Positions 35,585-45,789 are shown, numbered from the stretch's first letter. The stretch: DNA of 64,000 nt from Paenibacillus sp. FJAT-26967 (GCF_001541095.1 NZ_LMXH01000001.1:63536-127535); one strand, 5' to 3'. The notes: generated by a model not told the origin, from the letters alone. Made by a program: numbers and translations.

Positions 35585-35598
35585 TGAACAACTGTTCA
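35585..35598. promoter_or_regulatory. CzrA/ArsR-type operator
   Basis: TGAACA-AC-TGTTCA is a perfect inverted repeat just upstream of the repressor gene. It is the core of the known CzrA/SmtB operator type. Confidence 0.7.
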
Positions 35599-35707
35599 TA
35601 TGTTAATTTGATATTAACCCAGACTGAATCACATTTCAAGAGATGAAAGTTATTTTTTCCTTGGGCATTCGGAGTGGACCAGGGATATTAAACTTTTTCG
35701 CACACAC

Positions 35708-35737
35708 TTGAAGTACCCTACGGGGGTATGTTATTAT
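35708..35737 (+). promoter_or_regulatory. csoR promoter with CsoR operator in the spacer
   Basis: TTGAAG and TATTAT are 18 bases apart. The spacer holds TACCCTACGGGGGTA (35714-35728), close to the GC-rich CsoR operator TACCC-N-GGGGTA. Repressor on this site would block polymerase, giving copper-relieved autoregulation. Confidence 0.7.
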
Positions 35738-35758
35738 ATATGTATGGAGGCGATTCAG

Positions 35759-36145
35759 ATGGAACCAATCAGCTCCAAAGAATATCAGGATGATGCAGCA
35801 ATACCCGCTATTACAGCGGAAGGGGCCGCTTGTGGAGCAGATTGTCATACGTCTAGCGGCAATTCTGACAGACATAGTCATCACAGTGACAAGGTGAAAA
35901 ACAATTTGATTTCTCGTCTGAATCGCATTGAGGGTCAGATTCGGGGAGTAAAGGGAATGATAGAGAAAGACACTTATTGTGATGATGTATTGAATCAGAT
36001 TGCAGCCGCTCAATCCGCCCTGAATAGTGTCGGTAAATTATTACTGGAAGGTCATCTCAAGAGCTGTGTTATGGAACGTATTCAGGAAGGTGACACGGAT
36101 GTCATTGATGAACTGCTTATTACTGTCAATAAATTAATGAAATAA
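35759..36145 (+). CDS. csoR: CsoR-family copper-sensing repressor
   Basis: The 128-residue product has the CsoR/RcnR four-helix domain (LISRLNRIEGQIRGVKGMIEKDTYCDDVLNQI) with the copper ligands C74, H99 and C103 in the expected positions. An N-terminal extension of about 45 residues holds two Cys and four His residues (CGADCH, HSHH) and could bind extra metal. GGAGG lies eight bases before the ATG at 35759. copZ follows after 22 bases. Confidence 0.92.
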   Translation: MEPISSKEYQDDAAIPAITAEGAACGADCHTSSGNSDRHSHHSDKVKNNLISRLNRIEGQIRGVKGMIEKDTYCDDVLNQIAAAQSALNSVGKLLLEGHLKSCVMERIQEGDTDVIDELLITVNKLMK

Positions 36146-36167
36146 AGCAAACAAAGGAGAGATTATA

Positions 36168-36371
36168 GTGGAACGAATTGAACTGAAAGTAGAAGGAATG
36201 TCCTGCCAGCATTGTGTCAATTCCATAGAAAAGGCCGCCAGCGAACTGGGAGCCAAGGCCCGGGTTCATCTCAATGAAGGCCGGGTAGAAGTGGAATACG
36301 ATCCTGCCACCGTAAAACCGGAGCAAATTAAAGAAGCTATTGAAGAACAGGGCTATGATGTAACAGGTTAA
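36168..36371 (+). CDS. copZ: Copper chaperone
   Basis: The 67-residue product is a single HMA ferredoxin-like domain with the copper site GMSCQHC and the usual C-terminal EEQGYDV. It carries Cu(I) to a CopA ATPase. Here a terminator follows directly and no copA is next to it, unlike the common csoR-copZ-copA order. The start is GTG at 36168 after AAAGGAGAG. Confidence 0.93.
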   Translation: MERIELKVEGMSCQHCVNSIEKAASELGAKARVHLNEGRVEVEYDPATVKPEQIKEAIEEQGYDVTG

Positions 36372-36406
36372 GTTGTTGGTATGTTTAACCTTACCGAAAT
36401 GCACCC

Positions 36407-36453
36407 AAAAATCGCTTAATCGGCTTATTTTCAGCCGGTAGGCGATTTTTTTT
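36407..36453 (+). terminator. Terminator after copZ
   Basis: AAATCGC..CGGCT pairs with AGCCG..GCGATTT, followed by a run of eight T. Confidence 0.9.
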
Positions 36454-36666
36454 GATTACCGGACAAGCGATGGATTGCGTTAAACCAGATTACCAAACAG
36501 ATGAAAGAATATCCATTTTTTGAACGAAATAATAGGAAAGAGATAAATAAATTTGTAAAAAAGTAAATAAAAGCAAACATATATTCGAGACAACTTACTG
36601 TCAATAAGGAGTGATATTCTAAATAATGTAAGTGACTATATTCCATTTACAATTAGGAGTGAGGGA

Positions 36667-36879
36667 ATGAATCGTGTACAATCCGGGAAAGCACTGCAGG
36701 TGGACATCGGGAAAATCTGCGCACAGCTGGGACTGGGTTCGAACATCATGGAGGATCTCAAAGAACGACATCATACAGCGTCAGCAGAGAGAATTGAACC
36801 AGAGTCCGGTGAACGAATGTTGCGGAGCAGAGAAAGAACGAAAAAGATCTTTTTATCGGGCAAAAGAAGTAGGAATTAG
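36667..36879 (+). CDS. Hypothetical small protein (70 aa)
   Basis: ATG at 36667 follows GGAGTGAGGGA. The product begins MNRVQSGKALQVDIGKICAQ and ends with a basic stretch. No family is recognised and no membrane segment is seen. A strong terminator begins within its last codons. An overlapping frame from 36674 lacks a ribosome binding site and runs through the terminator, so it is less likely. Confidence 0.4.
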   Translation: MNRVQSGKALQVDIGKICAQLGLGSNIMEDLKERHHTASAERIEPESGERMLRSRERTKKIFLSGKRSRN

Positions 36880-36907
36880 GCACTTGGTGCTTAGTTCCTA
36901 TTTTTTG
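36870..36907 (+). terminator. Terminator after the 70-aa gene
   Basis: TAGGAATTAGGCAC pairs with GTGCTTAGTTCCTA, followed by six T. Confidence 0.85.
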
Positions 36908-37002
36908 TAGCTAGATTGATAATTTATGAAAAATTTAGAGCGTTACAATGGGTAAATGTACTAAAATAGGAAATAAGACCTAAAAAAGAGGAGGACAAGT
37001 TT

Positions 37003-37953
37003 ATGATCGAAAAAGTGATCCGCTTGCTGAATATTATTCAGGCCATTCAGGCTAATCCGGGAATATCCGCCTCTGATATAGCGTTCAAATGTGACATTCA
37101 TCTGCGAACCGTGTACCGTGACCTCGATACGCTCAGTCTGATCGCTCCGGTAACGAACGACGGGCGCGGTACCGGCTATCGTTTTATGGGAAAATTTTTT
37201 CTGTATCCACTCAATTTTACAGAGCAGGAGGCGCTGGTGTTTTCCCTTCTCCCTTCCGTAGTGGATACGAGTAAGCTGCCTCCGGGCTTTGATCAGGCCT
37301 ACCACAAAGTGATGGCCACTCATTTTAAAGAAAAAGCGCATCATAAAGATATCATTCAGAATATCGCCGAAATTATTCAGATGGGGACACCGGCCTACCG
37401 GCAAAAGCATCCGAATTTTCTTCAGCCGATTATCCAGGCTATCTTGGAGCATAAGACCATACGGACCGTGTATCATACGCAGTCCCGCAATGAGACAACG
37501 GAGCGGCAGATCAATCCCTACTATCTCGTGCCGCGAGAGCAGCGGTTTTATATGATCGGTTTCTGTCATTTGAAACAAGAAATCCGTACCTTCCGTATGA
37601 GCCGATTTCAAGCGGTTGAGCAGACGGAACTGAGCTTTGATAAAGGGGACTTCAACATTAAGCACTATCTCAAAAATACATGGTCCATTGAACGCGGGGA
37701 CCGAAATATTACGTTCAAGGTAAAATTTAACGCAGAAGTTGCCCGCTATATCCGGGAGGAAGAGCTGTTTGTGCACCCGAGAATGAGGGACCAGAAGGAT
37801 GGCAGCCTGATTTTTGAAGTTACGGTAAACAACGAGAGGGAATTCCTGAATTGGGTTATGCAGTATGGTCCCGCGGCAGAAATCCTGGAACCTAAGGCTG
37901 TGAGGGAAAAGTTGAAGCAGCAGCTTCACCAGTGGGTGGGCATGTACGGCTGA
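37003..37953 (+). CDS. HTH/WYL-domain transcriptional regulator (YafY type)
   Basis: The 316-residue product has an N-terminal DeoR-like winged helix (IQAIQANPGISASDIAFKCDIHLRTVYRDLDTL). A WYL domain lies near residues 140-220, INPYYLVPREQRFYMIGFCHLKQEIRTFRMSR, with the family's conserved Arg and Phe residues. A C-terminal WCX region follows. WYL proteins sense nucleotide-like or nucleic-acid ligands and often control DNA-damage or defence genes. No defence genes flank this one, so its target is unknown. GAGGAGG precedes the ATG. Confidence 0.9.
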   Translation: MIEKVIRLLNIIQAIQANPGISASDIAFKCDIHLRTVYRDLDTLSLIAPVTNDGRGTGYRFMGKFFLYPLNFTEQEALVFSLLPSVVDTSKLPPGFDQAYHKVMATHFKEKAHHKDIIQNIAEIIQMGTPAYRQKHPNFLQPIIQAILEHKTIRTVYHTQSRNETTERQINPYYLVPREQRFYMIGFCHLKQEIRTFRMSRFQAVEQTELSFDKGDFNIKHYLKNTWSIERGDRNITFKVKFNAEVARYIREEELFVHPRMRDQKDGSLIFEVTVNNEREFLNWVMQYGPAAEILEPKAVREKLKQQLHQWVGMYG

Positions 37954-37976
37954 GAATGTCCGGCGATTGGATAACA

Positions 37977-38018
37977 AAAGAGCGCAAACGATTTGAAATC
38001 GTTCTGCGCTCTTTTATT
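37977..38018. terminator. Bidirectional terminator
   Basis: AAAAGAGCGCA..ACGATTT pairs with AATCGT..TGCGCTCTTTT between two converging genes. Confidence 0.9.
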
Positions 38019-38019
38019 G

Positions 38020-39591
38020 TTAGTTGGGAAGAAAGGTGAAGCTGTCCAGAATCTCCAGCACCTCTGGGGTATGGGCGTCTTTGTAGTCTTTCAGTACGGA
38101 GTACGAGACTTCGTACCACTCCTCTTCGGTTTCGAATACAATCGAATTGACCAAATGAGTATCAAATCCATCGTCAAAGAGTGAAGTAATTTGCTTGGCT
38201 TTACGACCTTGGAAATCCATATCGACTTGTTTTATAATCGTGATGGCCTCGTCTGTGGAGAGATTATCCTTGACCAGATTCACATACTCATCTAATGAAG
38301 TGATCTCCGGATACTCTTTTTTATCTTCGGTTATCACAGCTAATTCATTAAGGTTAAAGGATTTCAAGGCTAGCTGGATAAAACCTTCATCGGTTTCCAA
38401 CTGCGTCCACTTCCCATATGTCGTAAGCTGGGCCTTGTTATCCGCTGTCGTAAAGACCTGTTTGCTCTTGACTATCGCCTGATTATAGTCCGCATCCCAC
38501 TCGACCCGGCACCCGGTAGATTCCGCAAGGAAACGGAGGGGCACAAACGTATAGTCCGATATTAATGCGGGCGCAGCCGGAAGCGTGACTTCCGTGCCGT
38601 TTAGATATGCCTGGGCACTACCAACCCGCATTTGGATTTGGATGTCGTCTTTAACGGCAAAGATGGTCTGTGTCTCTTCTTCCCAGGTGACGGTAAGGCC
38701 AAGCTCCTCATAGAAAGGTCTGGCTTGGACAAGCGTGGAGCCGTTAGTAAGAACAGGTGCGGCATCAAAATTCAGTATCTCGGCGTCCAAAAGCACACTT
38801 ACTGAAGACGGCTCGGTTGGTTTACCTGTCGTTTCTTCAACGATTTCCACACCTTTAAGTTTAAGTGCCTCCAGAGTAGATTGTGCCGTGTCATCCAAAG
38901 GATTGTCATGAACGGACACTTGTTTCAGTTTAGGCAAACTAGTCAAGACACGGATATCTTTAATCTGATTGTTGTCGAGATAGAGATGGGTAAGGGTCGG
39001 ATGAGCCCGTAAAGGCTCGAGACTGATAATTTGATTATGGCCCGCATTGAGCCATTCGAGCTTCAAATCAGCCAGAGGAGTCAAGTCATCAATCCGGTTA
39101 TGGCTGGCCAGCAAATCAGTCAAAGAATCCAGCTCAGCCAGAGGTTTCAGATCCCGGATCTGATTGTTGCTGACTATAAGTTTCTCCAGACGAGTAAGGC
39201 TGCTCAAAGGAGTCAGATTCTCAATCTGATTACCGCTTATAGCTAGAAAATTAAGGTTCGTTAAAGTCTTAAGGGGCTCCAGATCCGTGATAACCTGACC
39301 AGGCAGCATTAAACTTCTCAGCATGCCGGCATGCTCCAGACCCTCCAGGCTGCTGATCCCATAAAGCGGAGACTGCACGTACAGGGAGGTTAACTTATCG
39401 AAGTCGGCTTTCGTTAAAGGATCGGCAAATTGGTTGATCTCAGATCGAATGCTCTCTTCAAGAACGGTGTCCTTGATTGTAATAGTCTGGGCAAACGCTG
39501 CAGCCGGCTGGATCAGGAGAAAAATTAGAAGAAATACAAATCCCAGCGGTAGTTCAGATGAATACTTATTTAGATACAAAGCGGTACTCAC
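38020..39591 (-). CDS. Secreted leucine-rich-repeat protein with copper-amine-oxidase-N domain
   Basis: The product of about 520 residues has a signal peptide (LGFVFLLIFLLIQPAAAFAQ). Internalin-like leucine-rich repeats of about 21-22 residues follow from roughly 90 to 235, with units such as LTNLNFLAISGNQIENLTPL. A copper-amine-oxidase N-terminal-like domain lies at about 265-375 (FVPLRFLAESTGCRVEWD), and a C-terminal domain of about 140 residues is unknown to me. It should act outside the cell, probably binding protein or wall ligands. The GTG at 39591 overlaps AAGGAG, so translation may really begin at the TTG four codons later. The 229 bases upstream hold only promoters. Confidence 0.85.
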   Translation of the reverse strand: MSTALYLNKYSSELPLGFVFLLIFLLIQPAAAFAQTITIKDTVLEESIRSEINQFADPLTKADFDKLTSLYVQSPLYGISSLEGLEHAGMLRSLMLPGQVITDLEPLKTLTNLNFLAISGNQIENLTPLSSLTRLEKLIVSNNQIRDLKPLAELDSLTDLLASHNRIDDLTPLADLKLEWLNAGHNQIISLEPLRAHPTLTHLYLDNNQIKDIRVLTSLPKLKQVSVHDNPLDDTAQSTLEALKLKGVEIVEETTGKPTEPSSVSVLLDAEILNFDAAPVLTNGSTLVQARPFYEELGLTVTWEEETQTIFAVKDDIQIQMRVGSAQAYLNGTEVTLPAAPALISDYTFVPLRFLAESTGCRVEWDADYNQAIVKSKQVFTTADNKAQLTTYGKWTQLETDEGFIQLALKSFNLNELAVITEDKKEYPEITSLDEYVNLVKDNLSTDEAITIIKQVDMDFQGRKAKQITSLFDDGFDTHLVNSIVFETEEEWYEVSYSVLKDYKDAHTPEVLEILDSFTFLPN

Positions 39592-39820
39592 TCCTTGAGG
39601 AATATTTTGTCATCCGTTAATTCGAGAGGGAGGATTCGAATTCCTTTTTTATAAAATCCGCACCAAAAACTTCCTTTCGGCAGCTCGTTAGGACAACTAA
39701 GAAAGCAAGTACGGACAAATACGATTGAATTCAAATATGGTAAAATTCAGTAAAATGTATGCGTTTACACATCTGTGGGTGCTGCATAATAACTGTCCAA
39801 GTGAAGGGAGAAATGCAATT

Positions 39821-42800
39821 TTGCGTAGACAATCACTGCTATCCTGTTTGCTTATTCTAACGATGATCGGCAGTCTGTTCGGATTCGGGACGGCCGCTTC
39901 TGCCAATGTTCCGGCAGGATCAGGGGCTGCGGCCTTTACGCCTGAGGATCTGGGAGCTCCGGTTCAGCCTGCACAGACGCTTGATATTGTATTCGGCCGG
40001 GAGGACGGAGCGAATGTCGCCTATACGACAGTAACGGGCAGCCCGTCCGCAGGCGAATCCGCCGTTTTTAACGTCATTGATTTGGACCAGAATAAATTAG
40101 TGCGCGAGCTTCCTCTGCCGGATGCAGCTAACGCATGGTCCCATGCCATCGACGCGCAGGGACGTGTATTCATCGGAGCAAGCTCCAAGATGTTTATGTA
40201 TGATCCTGCAACTAAGAAGGTTGCCGATCTGGGTGTTCCCATACCCGGTACTTCCTCAATCTGGTCACTCACGGCAGGGGACGACGGCAATGTCTATGGC
40301 GGCATATATTCCAGCACCGTAGGCGGCCGCGTTTTCAAAATTGACGGTAAGACTCTGAAGGTGACGGATCTGCTCGGCAAGCCGGTGGATGACGGCACGG
40401 CGCCGGGAGATGACGGCAAGACGGAGCAGTATATCCGCTCGATGGCTTTCTATAAAGGATATTTGTATGCGGGAACGGGCTCTATCAACGGCCGCGTCTG
40501 GAAGATTGATCCGGTGACGAAGACGTCAATCTCGCTTGAGCTTCCAGGAGCACCATCCGATGCTATTTATAAAGGCAAATATAACGAGATGGGCTTCGTG
40601 TACGGAATGAACATTGTGGATCACTATCTGTTTGTATTCTATAACGGCCCGCTGATGATGCAGGTATACGATCTGGATGCAGAGCAGTGGATGAGCGCCT
40701 CTTTTGATAATATCCGCGGGGTTCAAGCCGTAAGCGGGTATAAGGACGGTAAAGTCTACACGAGTAAAAAAGACGGCCAAATGTGGGAAATTGCTATTGA
40801 TACCATGACGGAGAAAGCGGCAATGCCGTTTGACGGGAATATGCGTACAAGTAAATGGGTGAATTTGACGAATCAGTCTGAATTCCCTAACGGTGCAATG
40901 GTAACGGTCTCATTTGATGGAAAAATCGTTCTGTATGATCCGACACGGAAGAAGAGCAAATCACTTCCCCAAGTTATCAGAGGCCAAGGAATCAATATCC
41001 AGGCTCTTGAAACCGGCCCGGACGGCAAAATTTATTTGAGCACGTATATGGGCTCCGATGGATCCCAATTCGATCCGGCTACGGATAAGTTTACGAACTT
41101 TCCGCTCGGGCAGGCGGAAGGTATTGGATTTGTAGGCGATACGATCTACTTCGGCATGTACCCGAAAGCGGAGATTGAAGCGTACGATACCAAGACACCG
41201 CTACCAATGCAGACAGGTGCTAAGCGTATTTTCGATATCGGCAATCGTCAGGACAGACCTTTTATTCTGAGCGAAGGCGCTGGTAAGCTGTACATCGGTA
41301 CGATTTCGGGCTACGGCTCCAACACCGGGGCGATTACGGTGTACGATCCGGCAGCATCCAAGGCAAGCGGTCAGTCACAATTCGAAGTATTTACCGACAT
41401 CGTGCCTGAGCAGAGCATAACAGGCCTCTTGTACAAGGATGGGCTTGTATATGGCTCTACAAGCATCATAGGCGGACTGGGCGGAAAGCCTGCTCCGGGA
41501 GCCACCGCTAAGCTTTTCATATGGGATACGAAAAGCAAGAAAGTAATCAAAACGTGGGAACCGGAAGTTCCGAATATCGGTACATCCACCATGATCAGCG
41601 GTCTGACATTAGGTAAAGACGGAATGATCTGGGCATCTGTGAACGGGATCGTGTTCTCGTTTGATCCCCTTACGCACAAAGTCGTCAAATCGTTGAACCT
41701 CTATCCGGAAGTGAACGAATACGGCCAGTGGCGTCCCATTCACCAGCGCTGGACACAGGACGGACTGCTGCTGACGGATACGGCAGGCAGACTGGCTGTC
41801 ATCGATCCGGTGACTATGGCTTATAAGACACTGCTTGATAAAGCGACTCTTTTTACACTGGATTCGCAGGACAGATTGTATGTAGCAAGTGCGACCAAGC
41901 TCATGCGCTACCCGAAACCGGAAAAACCGGTAAAAGCGCCGGAATTGATCGTCTCTTACTTGAATGTACCAAACAGCGGATTCGAGCAAAAGAACCCGGA
42001 TGGCTCCATTCCGGGCTGGACGATTGAAACTCCGCTGGATAACCCTTCTTTGTTCTCTGTATCCACCGAACAGAAGAAGAGCGGAAGCAGCAGTCTGAAG
42101 CTGATTGATAACAGCATAACTGTCTCAAGTTCGGTCTACTCGGATCTTATTCCCGTAGCTGCCGGCAGAGACTATGTAGCTACGACTCAGTTGTTCCACG
42201 GAGATGCCCCAGCGAGACCGACAGGGGGATACTACGGCAGCAGCCGCTCCTCCGCAGCAGTCCGCTATTATGATGAGGCCGGCAAAGAAATTGCAGGAGC
42301 TGGTGTGACCAAGCATGTAGACTCCTCTCCCAAGAAATGGACGCAGGTAGAATTGGCCAGCAAGGCTCCGGCGAATGCCGTATCCATGCGTGTTGTTCTC
42401 TATGCTTCGCCTCTATGGGTAACGACAGCGTATTATGACGATGTAACGGTCTATACGAAAATTTACGACAATGAGATTCCGACTCTAACATTGGAATCCG
42501 ATCAATTACATATAGCGGCAGAAACGGAAGCCGTTATGAAAGCGACTGCCCCTGTTAACACTGAAATCGTACTGACGCAAGGTTCTAATGTAATCAGCCG
42601 CGCAGGAGGCAAAGGTACGGAGCCTACGCTCCTTACCCTCCCAGCAGTAAGCGAGGGCAGTCATGAGTACACAGTAACGGTACAATTGCCGGGAACGGGG
42701 GAGAAAAGTGTTTCCCGGAACGTAACGGTGAGGGCTTATCCGTACACGGGGCTGGAAATTGACTCGACCCATAAAGAAATTTCTCTCTTTGATACGGTAA

Positions 42801-44218
42801 CTGCGGTTACTTACGCAGTCTATGGCCCCGTACGTATGGATGTTTCCGATCAGATTCAGCTGATGGCCGATCCTGCCCACAAGGTAAGAATATCAGGCAC
42901 AAGCATCAAGACAGTCGATTCCGGTTATGTAACGATTTCGACTAAATTTCAAGGGAAAACAGCGGCTTTGTCTCTCTATATACATGGAGGAGGCTCTAAT
43001 TCTCCATCAACTCCGCCGCCAGTCACACCTAACCCGGTCGATCCTAAGCCGGAAGACTGGAAAACCGAGCAGACGGCCGGAAACCAGACCACAATCAGCG
43101 TGAACACAGAAACGCTTGAGAAGTGGCTTGCTCAGCAGGGGAACCCCAACACCCTGGTGCTGGCGACTGATTCCAAATCCGATCAGGTACAGGTCAAACT
43201 GACAGCAGCAGCAGCGGAACTTCTCTCGAAGCACAACCCGGCTATGGCCGTGCGTGTTCAGACACCGAACGGAACCTTCACTCTGCCGGTGAAAGATTTG
43301 GCATCTCAATTGGCAGGCAGCGCTTCGAATTCTGCTGCCGTTCACGTGAACAAGCTGACTTCGGGTCAAGCAGCACCTTATGTTCAGGCTATCCATAACT
43401 ACAATCAGGCAGCTGATCTGGTTGAATATAAAATCGAGACGACCGTCAACGGGCGGACTTCGGTGATCGGTTCACTGGACGGATTTGCGGCCAGATCACT
43501 TACAGTCAAGGAAGGCATCAATCCGGATCATCTCGTTGCGGTCATCATTGACCCTGTAACCGGCAGTATACGGCCGGTGCCCGCTGTCTTCACTTCCTCG
43601 GGGGCGAAGCTCTGGTCTATGAGCGGCAGCGGCGTATTCACCGTCCTTGAGAACAAGCAGAGCTTCACTGACGCTGCCGGCCACTGGGCCGGAGCCGACA
43701 TCGAGAAGCTGGCTTCGAAGTTTATTGTCAATGGTATGAGCGACAATGTGTTCGGTCTGGATGCTAAGCTGACGCGCGCGCAGCTGACCGCAATACTGGT
43801 CCGTGCGCTGGGTATCGCCGATCTTGCAGGAAGCTCATCGGGCTACAGCGATATCGGTGCATCCGCCTGGTACAGCAGCGATGTCAAAGCCGCCGCTCAG
43901 GCTGGCCTCATCCAAGGCTATGAGGACGGTACGTTCCGGCCGGAGCAAGAAATCAACCGGGAAGAAGCCGCTGTTATTATCCAGCGTGCCATTGCATTCA
44001 CCGAGCAGTCCGCAAGCCGCAATGCGGGGGGACCGGCTGCTTTTGAAGATGTGCAAATCGTATCGGGATGGGCACGGGATGCTGTAGCCGAACTTCAGCA
44101 GATCGGTATTCTGAACGGCAAGAACGGCAATGAATTCGCGCCCAAAGATGACGTGACTCGTGCAGAAACCGCGGCAATGATCACCCGTTTGCTGAAGTCG
44201 ATCCAATTCATGAACTAA
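39821..44218 (+). CDS. Large secreted beta-propeller protein with SLH wall anchor
   Basis: The 1,465-residue product has a signal peptide (MRRQSLLSCLLILTMIGSLFGFG..ASA). About 700 residues of propeller-type repeats follow (VFIGASSKMFMYDP, VYGGIYSSTVGGRVFKID, YAGTGSINGRVWKIDP). A carbohydrate-binding-like module lies near 730-900 (PNSGFEQKNPDGSIPGW, SGSSSLKLID), then Ig-like regions, a Pro-rich linker near 1075, and three SLH domains at the end (FTDAAGHWAGADIEKL, YSDIGASAWYSSDVKAA, FEDVQIVSGWARDAV). SLH domains bind pyruvylated wall polymer, so it should sit on the cell surface and probably handles polysaccharide. TTG at 39821 is ten bases after GAAGGGAG; earlier in-frame starts would put about 30 residues before the signal peptide. 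Confidence 0.9.
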   Translation: MRRQSLLSCLLILTMIGSLFGFGTAASANVPAGSGAAAFTPEDLGAPVQPAQTLDIVFGREDGANVAYTTVTGSPSAGESAVFNVIDLDQNKLVRELPLPDAANAWSHAIDAQGRVFIGASSKMFMYDPATKKVADLGVPIPGTSSIWSLTAGDDGNVYGGIYSSTVGGRVFKIDGKTLKVTDLLGKPVDDGTAPGDDGKTEQYIRSMAFYKGYLYAGTGSINGRVWKIDPVTKTSISLELPGAPSDAIYKGKYNEMGFVYGMNIVDHYLFVFYNGPLMMQVYDLDAEQWMSASFDNIRGVQAVSGYKDGKVYTSKKDGQMWEIAIDTMTEKAAMPFDGNMRTSKWVNLTNQSEFPNGAMVTVSFDGKIVLYDPTRKKSKSLPQVIRGQGINIQALETGPDGKIYLSTYMGSDGSQFDPATDKFTNFPLGQAEGIGFVGDTIYFGMYPKAEIEAYDTKTPLPMQTGAKRIFDIGNRQDRPFILSEGAGKLYIGTISGYGSNTGAITVYDPAASKASGQSQFEVFTDIVPEQSITGLLYKDGLVYGSTSIIGGLGGKPAPGATAKLFIWDTKSKKVIKTWEPEVPNIGTSTMISGLTLGKDGMIWASVNGIVFSFDPLTHKVVKSLNLYPEVNEYGQWRPIHQRWTQDGLLLTDTAGRLAVIDPVTMAYKTLLDKATLFTLDSQDRLYVASATKLMRYPKPEKPVKAPELIVSYLNVPNSGFEQKNPDGSIPGWTIETPLDNPSLFSVSTEQKKSGSSSLKLIDNSITVSSSVYSDLIPVAAGRDYVATTQLFHGDAPARPTGGYYGSSRSSAAVRYYDEAGKEIAGAGVTKHVDSSPKKWTQVELASKAPANAVSMRVVLYASPLWVTTAYYDDVTVYTKIYDNEIPTLTLESDQLHIAAETEAVMKATAPVNTEIVLTQGSNVISRAGGKGTEPTLLTLPAVSEGSHEYTVTVQLPGTGEKSVSRNVTVRAYPYTGLEIDSTHKEISLFDTVTAVTYAVYGPVRMDVSDQIQLMADPAHKVRISGTSIKTVDSGYVTISTKFQGKTAALSLYIHGGGSNSPSTPPPVTPNPVDPKPEDWKTEQTAGNQTTISVNTETLEKWLAQQGNPNTLVLATDSKSDQVQVKLTAAAAELLSKHNPAMAVRVQTPNGTFTLPVKDLASQLAGSASNSAAVHVNKLTSGQAAPYVQAIHNYNQAADLVEYKIETTVNGRTSVIGSLDGFAARSLTVKEGINPDHLVAVIIDPVTGSIRPVPAVFTSSGAKLWSMSGSGVFTVLENKQSFTDAAGHWAGADIEKLASKFIVNGMSDNVFGLDAKLTRAQLTAILVRALGIADLAGSSSGYSDIGASAWYSSDVKAAAQAGLIQGYEDGTFRPEQEINREEAAVIIQRAIAFTEQSASRNAGGPAAFEDVQIVSGWARDAVAELQQIGILNGKNGNEFAPKDDVTRAETAAMITRLLKSIQFMN

Positions 44219-44253
44219 ATCTCAACTTGCATTCCCGGTAACACCTCCAAATG

Positions 44254-44300
44254 AAAGGCCTCCTGATCCCGCGTGAGCGGTGGACAGGAGGCCTTATTTC
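44254..44300 (+). terminator. Terminator after the SLH gene
   Basis: AAGGCCTCCTG pairs with CAGGAGGCCTT across a 19-base loop. Confidence 0.75.
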
Positions 44301-44355
44301 ATTGTCCGCCTGTGTGCGGGCTGCGGCTTGTGCATCCGCATCCAAGTAGGCGTCT

Positions 44356-45789
44356 TTACAAAAACTTCCGTTGATTCTTCTTCCCGTCATAAGAGAACAG
44401 CACAGGTTTTTCCTCCACGACGCTCTGTAAATACACCGGTTTGTTCCATAAGCGGTATAAGTAAGGCAGTGTTCTCTCCACATACTTCAGATCCAGCTCC
44501 ACGCCCTCGTAGGAGTGACGAAGATACAGCTCGCCGTTGCGCTGGTAATCGCCATCGAATATTTCCAGATAAGGGAACCCTCCGTTCACCCGGGAATAGA
44601 CCAGCTGGTCCCGTATGTTTTTCCAGGCCTTGTCGGTAATTTTCCATTCCGGCCCTTTTTTCTCGAACACATAGAGATCCAGGTCCTCGACCAGTTCCTT
44701 GGTCATGTAGTTGCGGATAAAAGAAGTATCCGAGTCGAATTCGCGCACCTCGAACATTTTACTGCGGCCTTCGCCGCCCGGCCGGCCGTATTTTTCCCTG
44801 TCTTCCTGCGAAGGTTTATCCCAGCGTTTTTCAATATCCTCGAAGATTTTGAGGCCGAGATAATAAGGGTTGAGCGTATGGGTGGAGGGCTGTACAACCC
44901 CCGAATTCAGCTTCGAGTATTCGATCGTTTCCTCTTCCGTCATATCCAGTTCCCGCAGGATGCGCTGATGCCAATAAGAAGCCCAGCCTTCGTTCATGAT
45001 CTTCGTCTCCATCTGCGGCCAGAAGTAGAGCATTTCATCCCGCAGCATCGTCAGAATATCGCGCTGCCACTCTTCCAGATGGGGGGCATGTTCCTGGATA
45101 AAATGGAGAATGTCTTTTTCCGGCCGGGCCGGAAACCGGCTGTTCTCCCGGCTCTCTTGGTTGTCCTGCGGCTGACTGGAACGCTCCAGGTCCCACAAGT
45201 CCTCGTAGCCCGTCCGGGGCTTCCCGTCTCGGCCCAGATGCCGCCGGTCCTTGTCGGCGTTACTGTCTTTGCGGACACGATAAGGCTTCGTCAGACTCGG
45301 ATCGACATGCTCCTGCACAGCCAGGACGCAGTCAAGGAATTCCTCGACACGGTGAGCCCCGTATTCGATTTCATACTGCCGCACACGCTCGGCGGTAGCG
45401 GACATGCTTTCGACCATGTTGCGGTTCGTCCGGGAGAAGCGTGCATTATTCTTGAAAAAATCGCAGTGTGCCAGAACGTGCGCGACGATCAGCTTATTCT
45501 GAATAAGCGAATTGCCGTCCAGCAGGAAGGCATAGCACGGATCGGAGTTGATTACCAATTCATAAATTTTGCTGAGGCCAAAATCATACTGGGTCTTCAT
45601 TTTATGGAAAGTTTTTCCAAAACTCCAGTGTGAGAATCGGGTCGGCATGCCGTAAGCGCCGAAAGTATAAATAATGTCGGCGGGGCATATTTCGTACCGC
45701 ATCGGATAGAAGTCGAGTCCGAAGCCTTCGGCGACTTCAGTAATCTCCGCAATCGCATATTCGAGCTGGCGGATCTCATCGGGGGTCAT
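44356..45789 (-). CDS. spoVR: SpoVR-family protein
   Basis: The 477-residue product is a full-length SpoVR. It has the early [48 protein letters not shown], and [13 protein letters not shown] near residue 265. In B. subtilis it is a sigma-E gene involved in spore cortex formation; the E. coli homologue YcgB is tied to the YeaG/YeaH stress system. Its ATG overlaps the yhbH stop codon by four bases (ATGA), so the pair is translationally coupled. prkA, the third member of the set, is 20 kb away. Confidence 0.95.
   Translation of the reverse strand: MTPDEIRQLEYAIAEITEVAEGFGLDFYPMRYEICPADIIYTFGAYGMPTRFSHWSFGKTFHKMKTQYDFGLSKIYELVINSDPCYAFLLDGNSLIQNKLIVAHVLAHCDFFKNNARFSRTNRNMVESMSATAERVRQYEIEYGAHRVEEFLDCVLAVQEHVDPSLTKPYRVRKDSNADKDRRHLGRDGKPRTGYEDLWDLERSSQPQDNQESRENSRFPARPEKDILHFIQEHAPHLEEWQRDILTMLRDEMLYFWPQMETKIMNEGWASYWHQRILRELDMTEEETIEYSKLNSGVVQPSTHTLNPYYLGLKIFEDIEKRWDKPSQEDREKYGRPGGEGRSKMFEVREFDSDTSFIRNYMTKELVEDLDLYVFEKKGPEWKITDKAWKNIRDQLVYSRVNGGFPYLEIFDGDYQRNGELYLRHSYEGVELDLKYVERTLPYLYRLWNKPVYLQSVVEEKPVLFSYDGKKNQRKFL

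Noticed and set aside
36674-36910. 78-codon frame overlapping the 70-codon gene
   Set aside because: No ribosome binding site, and its end lies inside the terminator hairpin.
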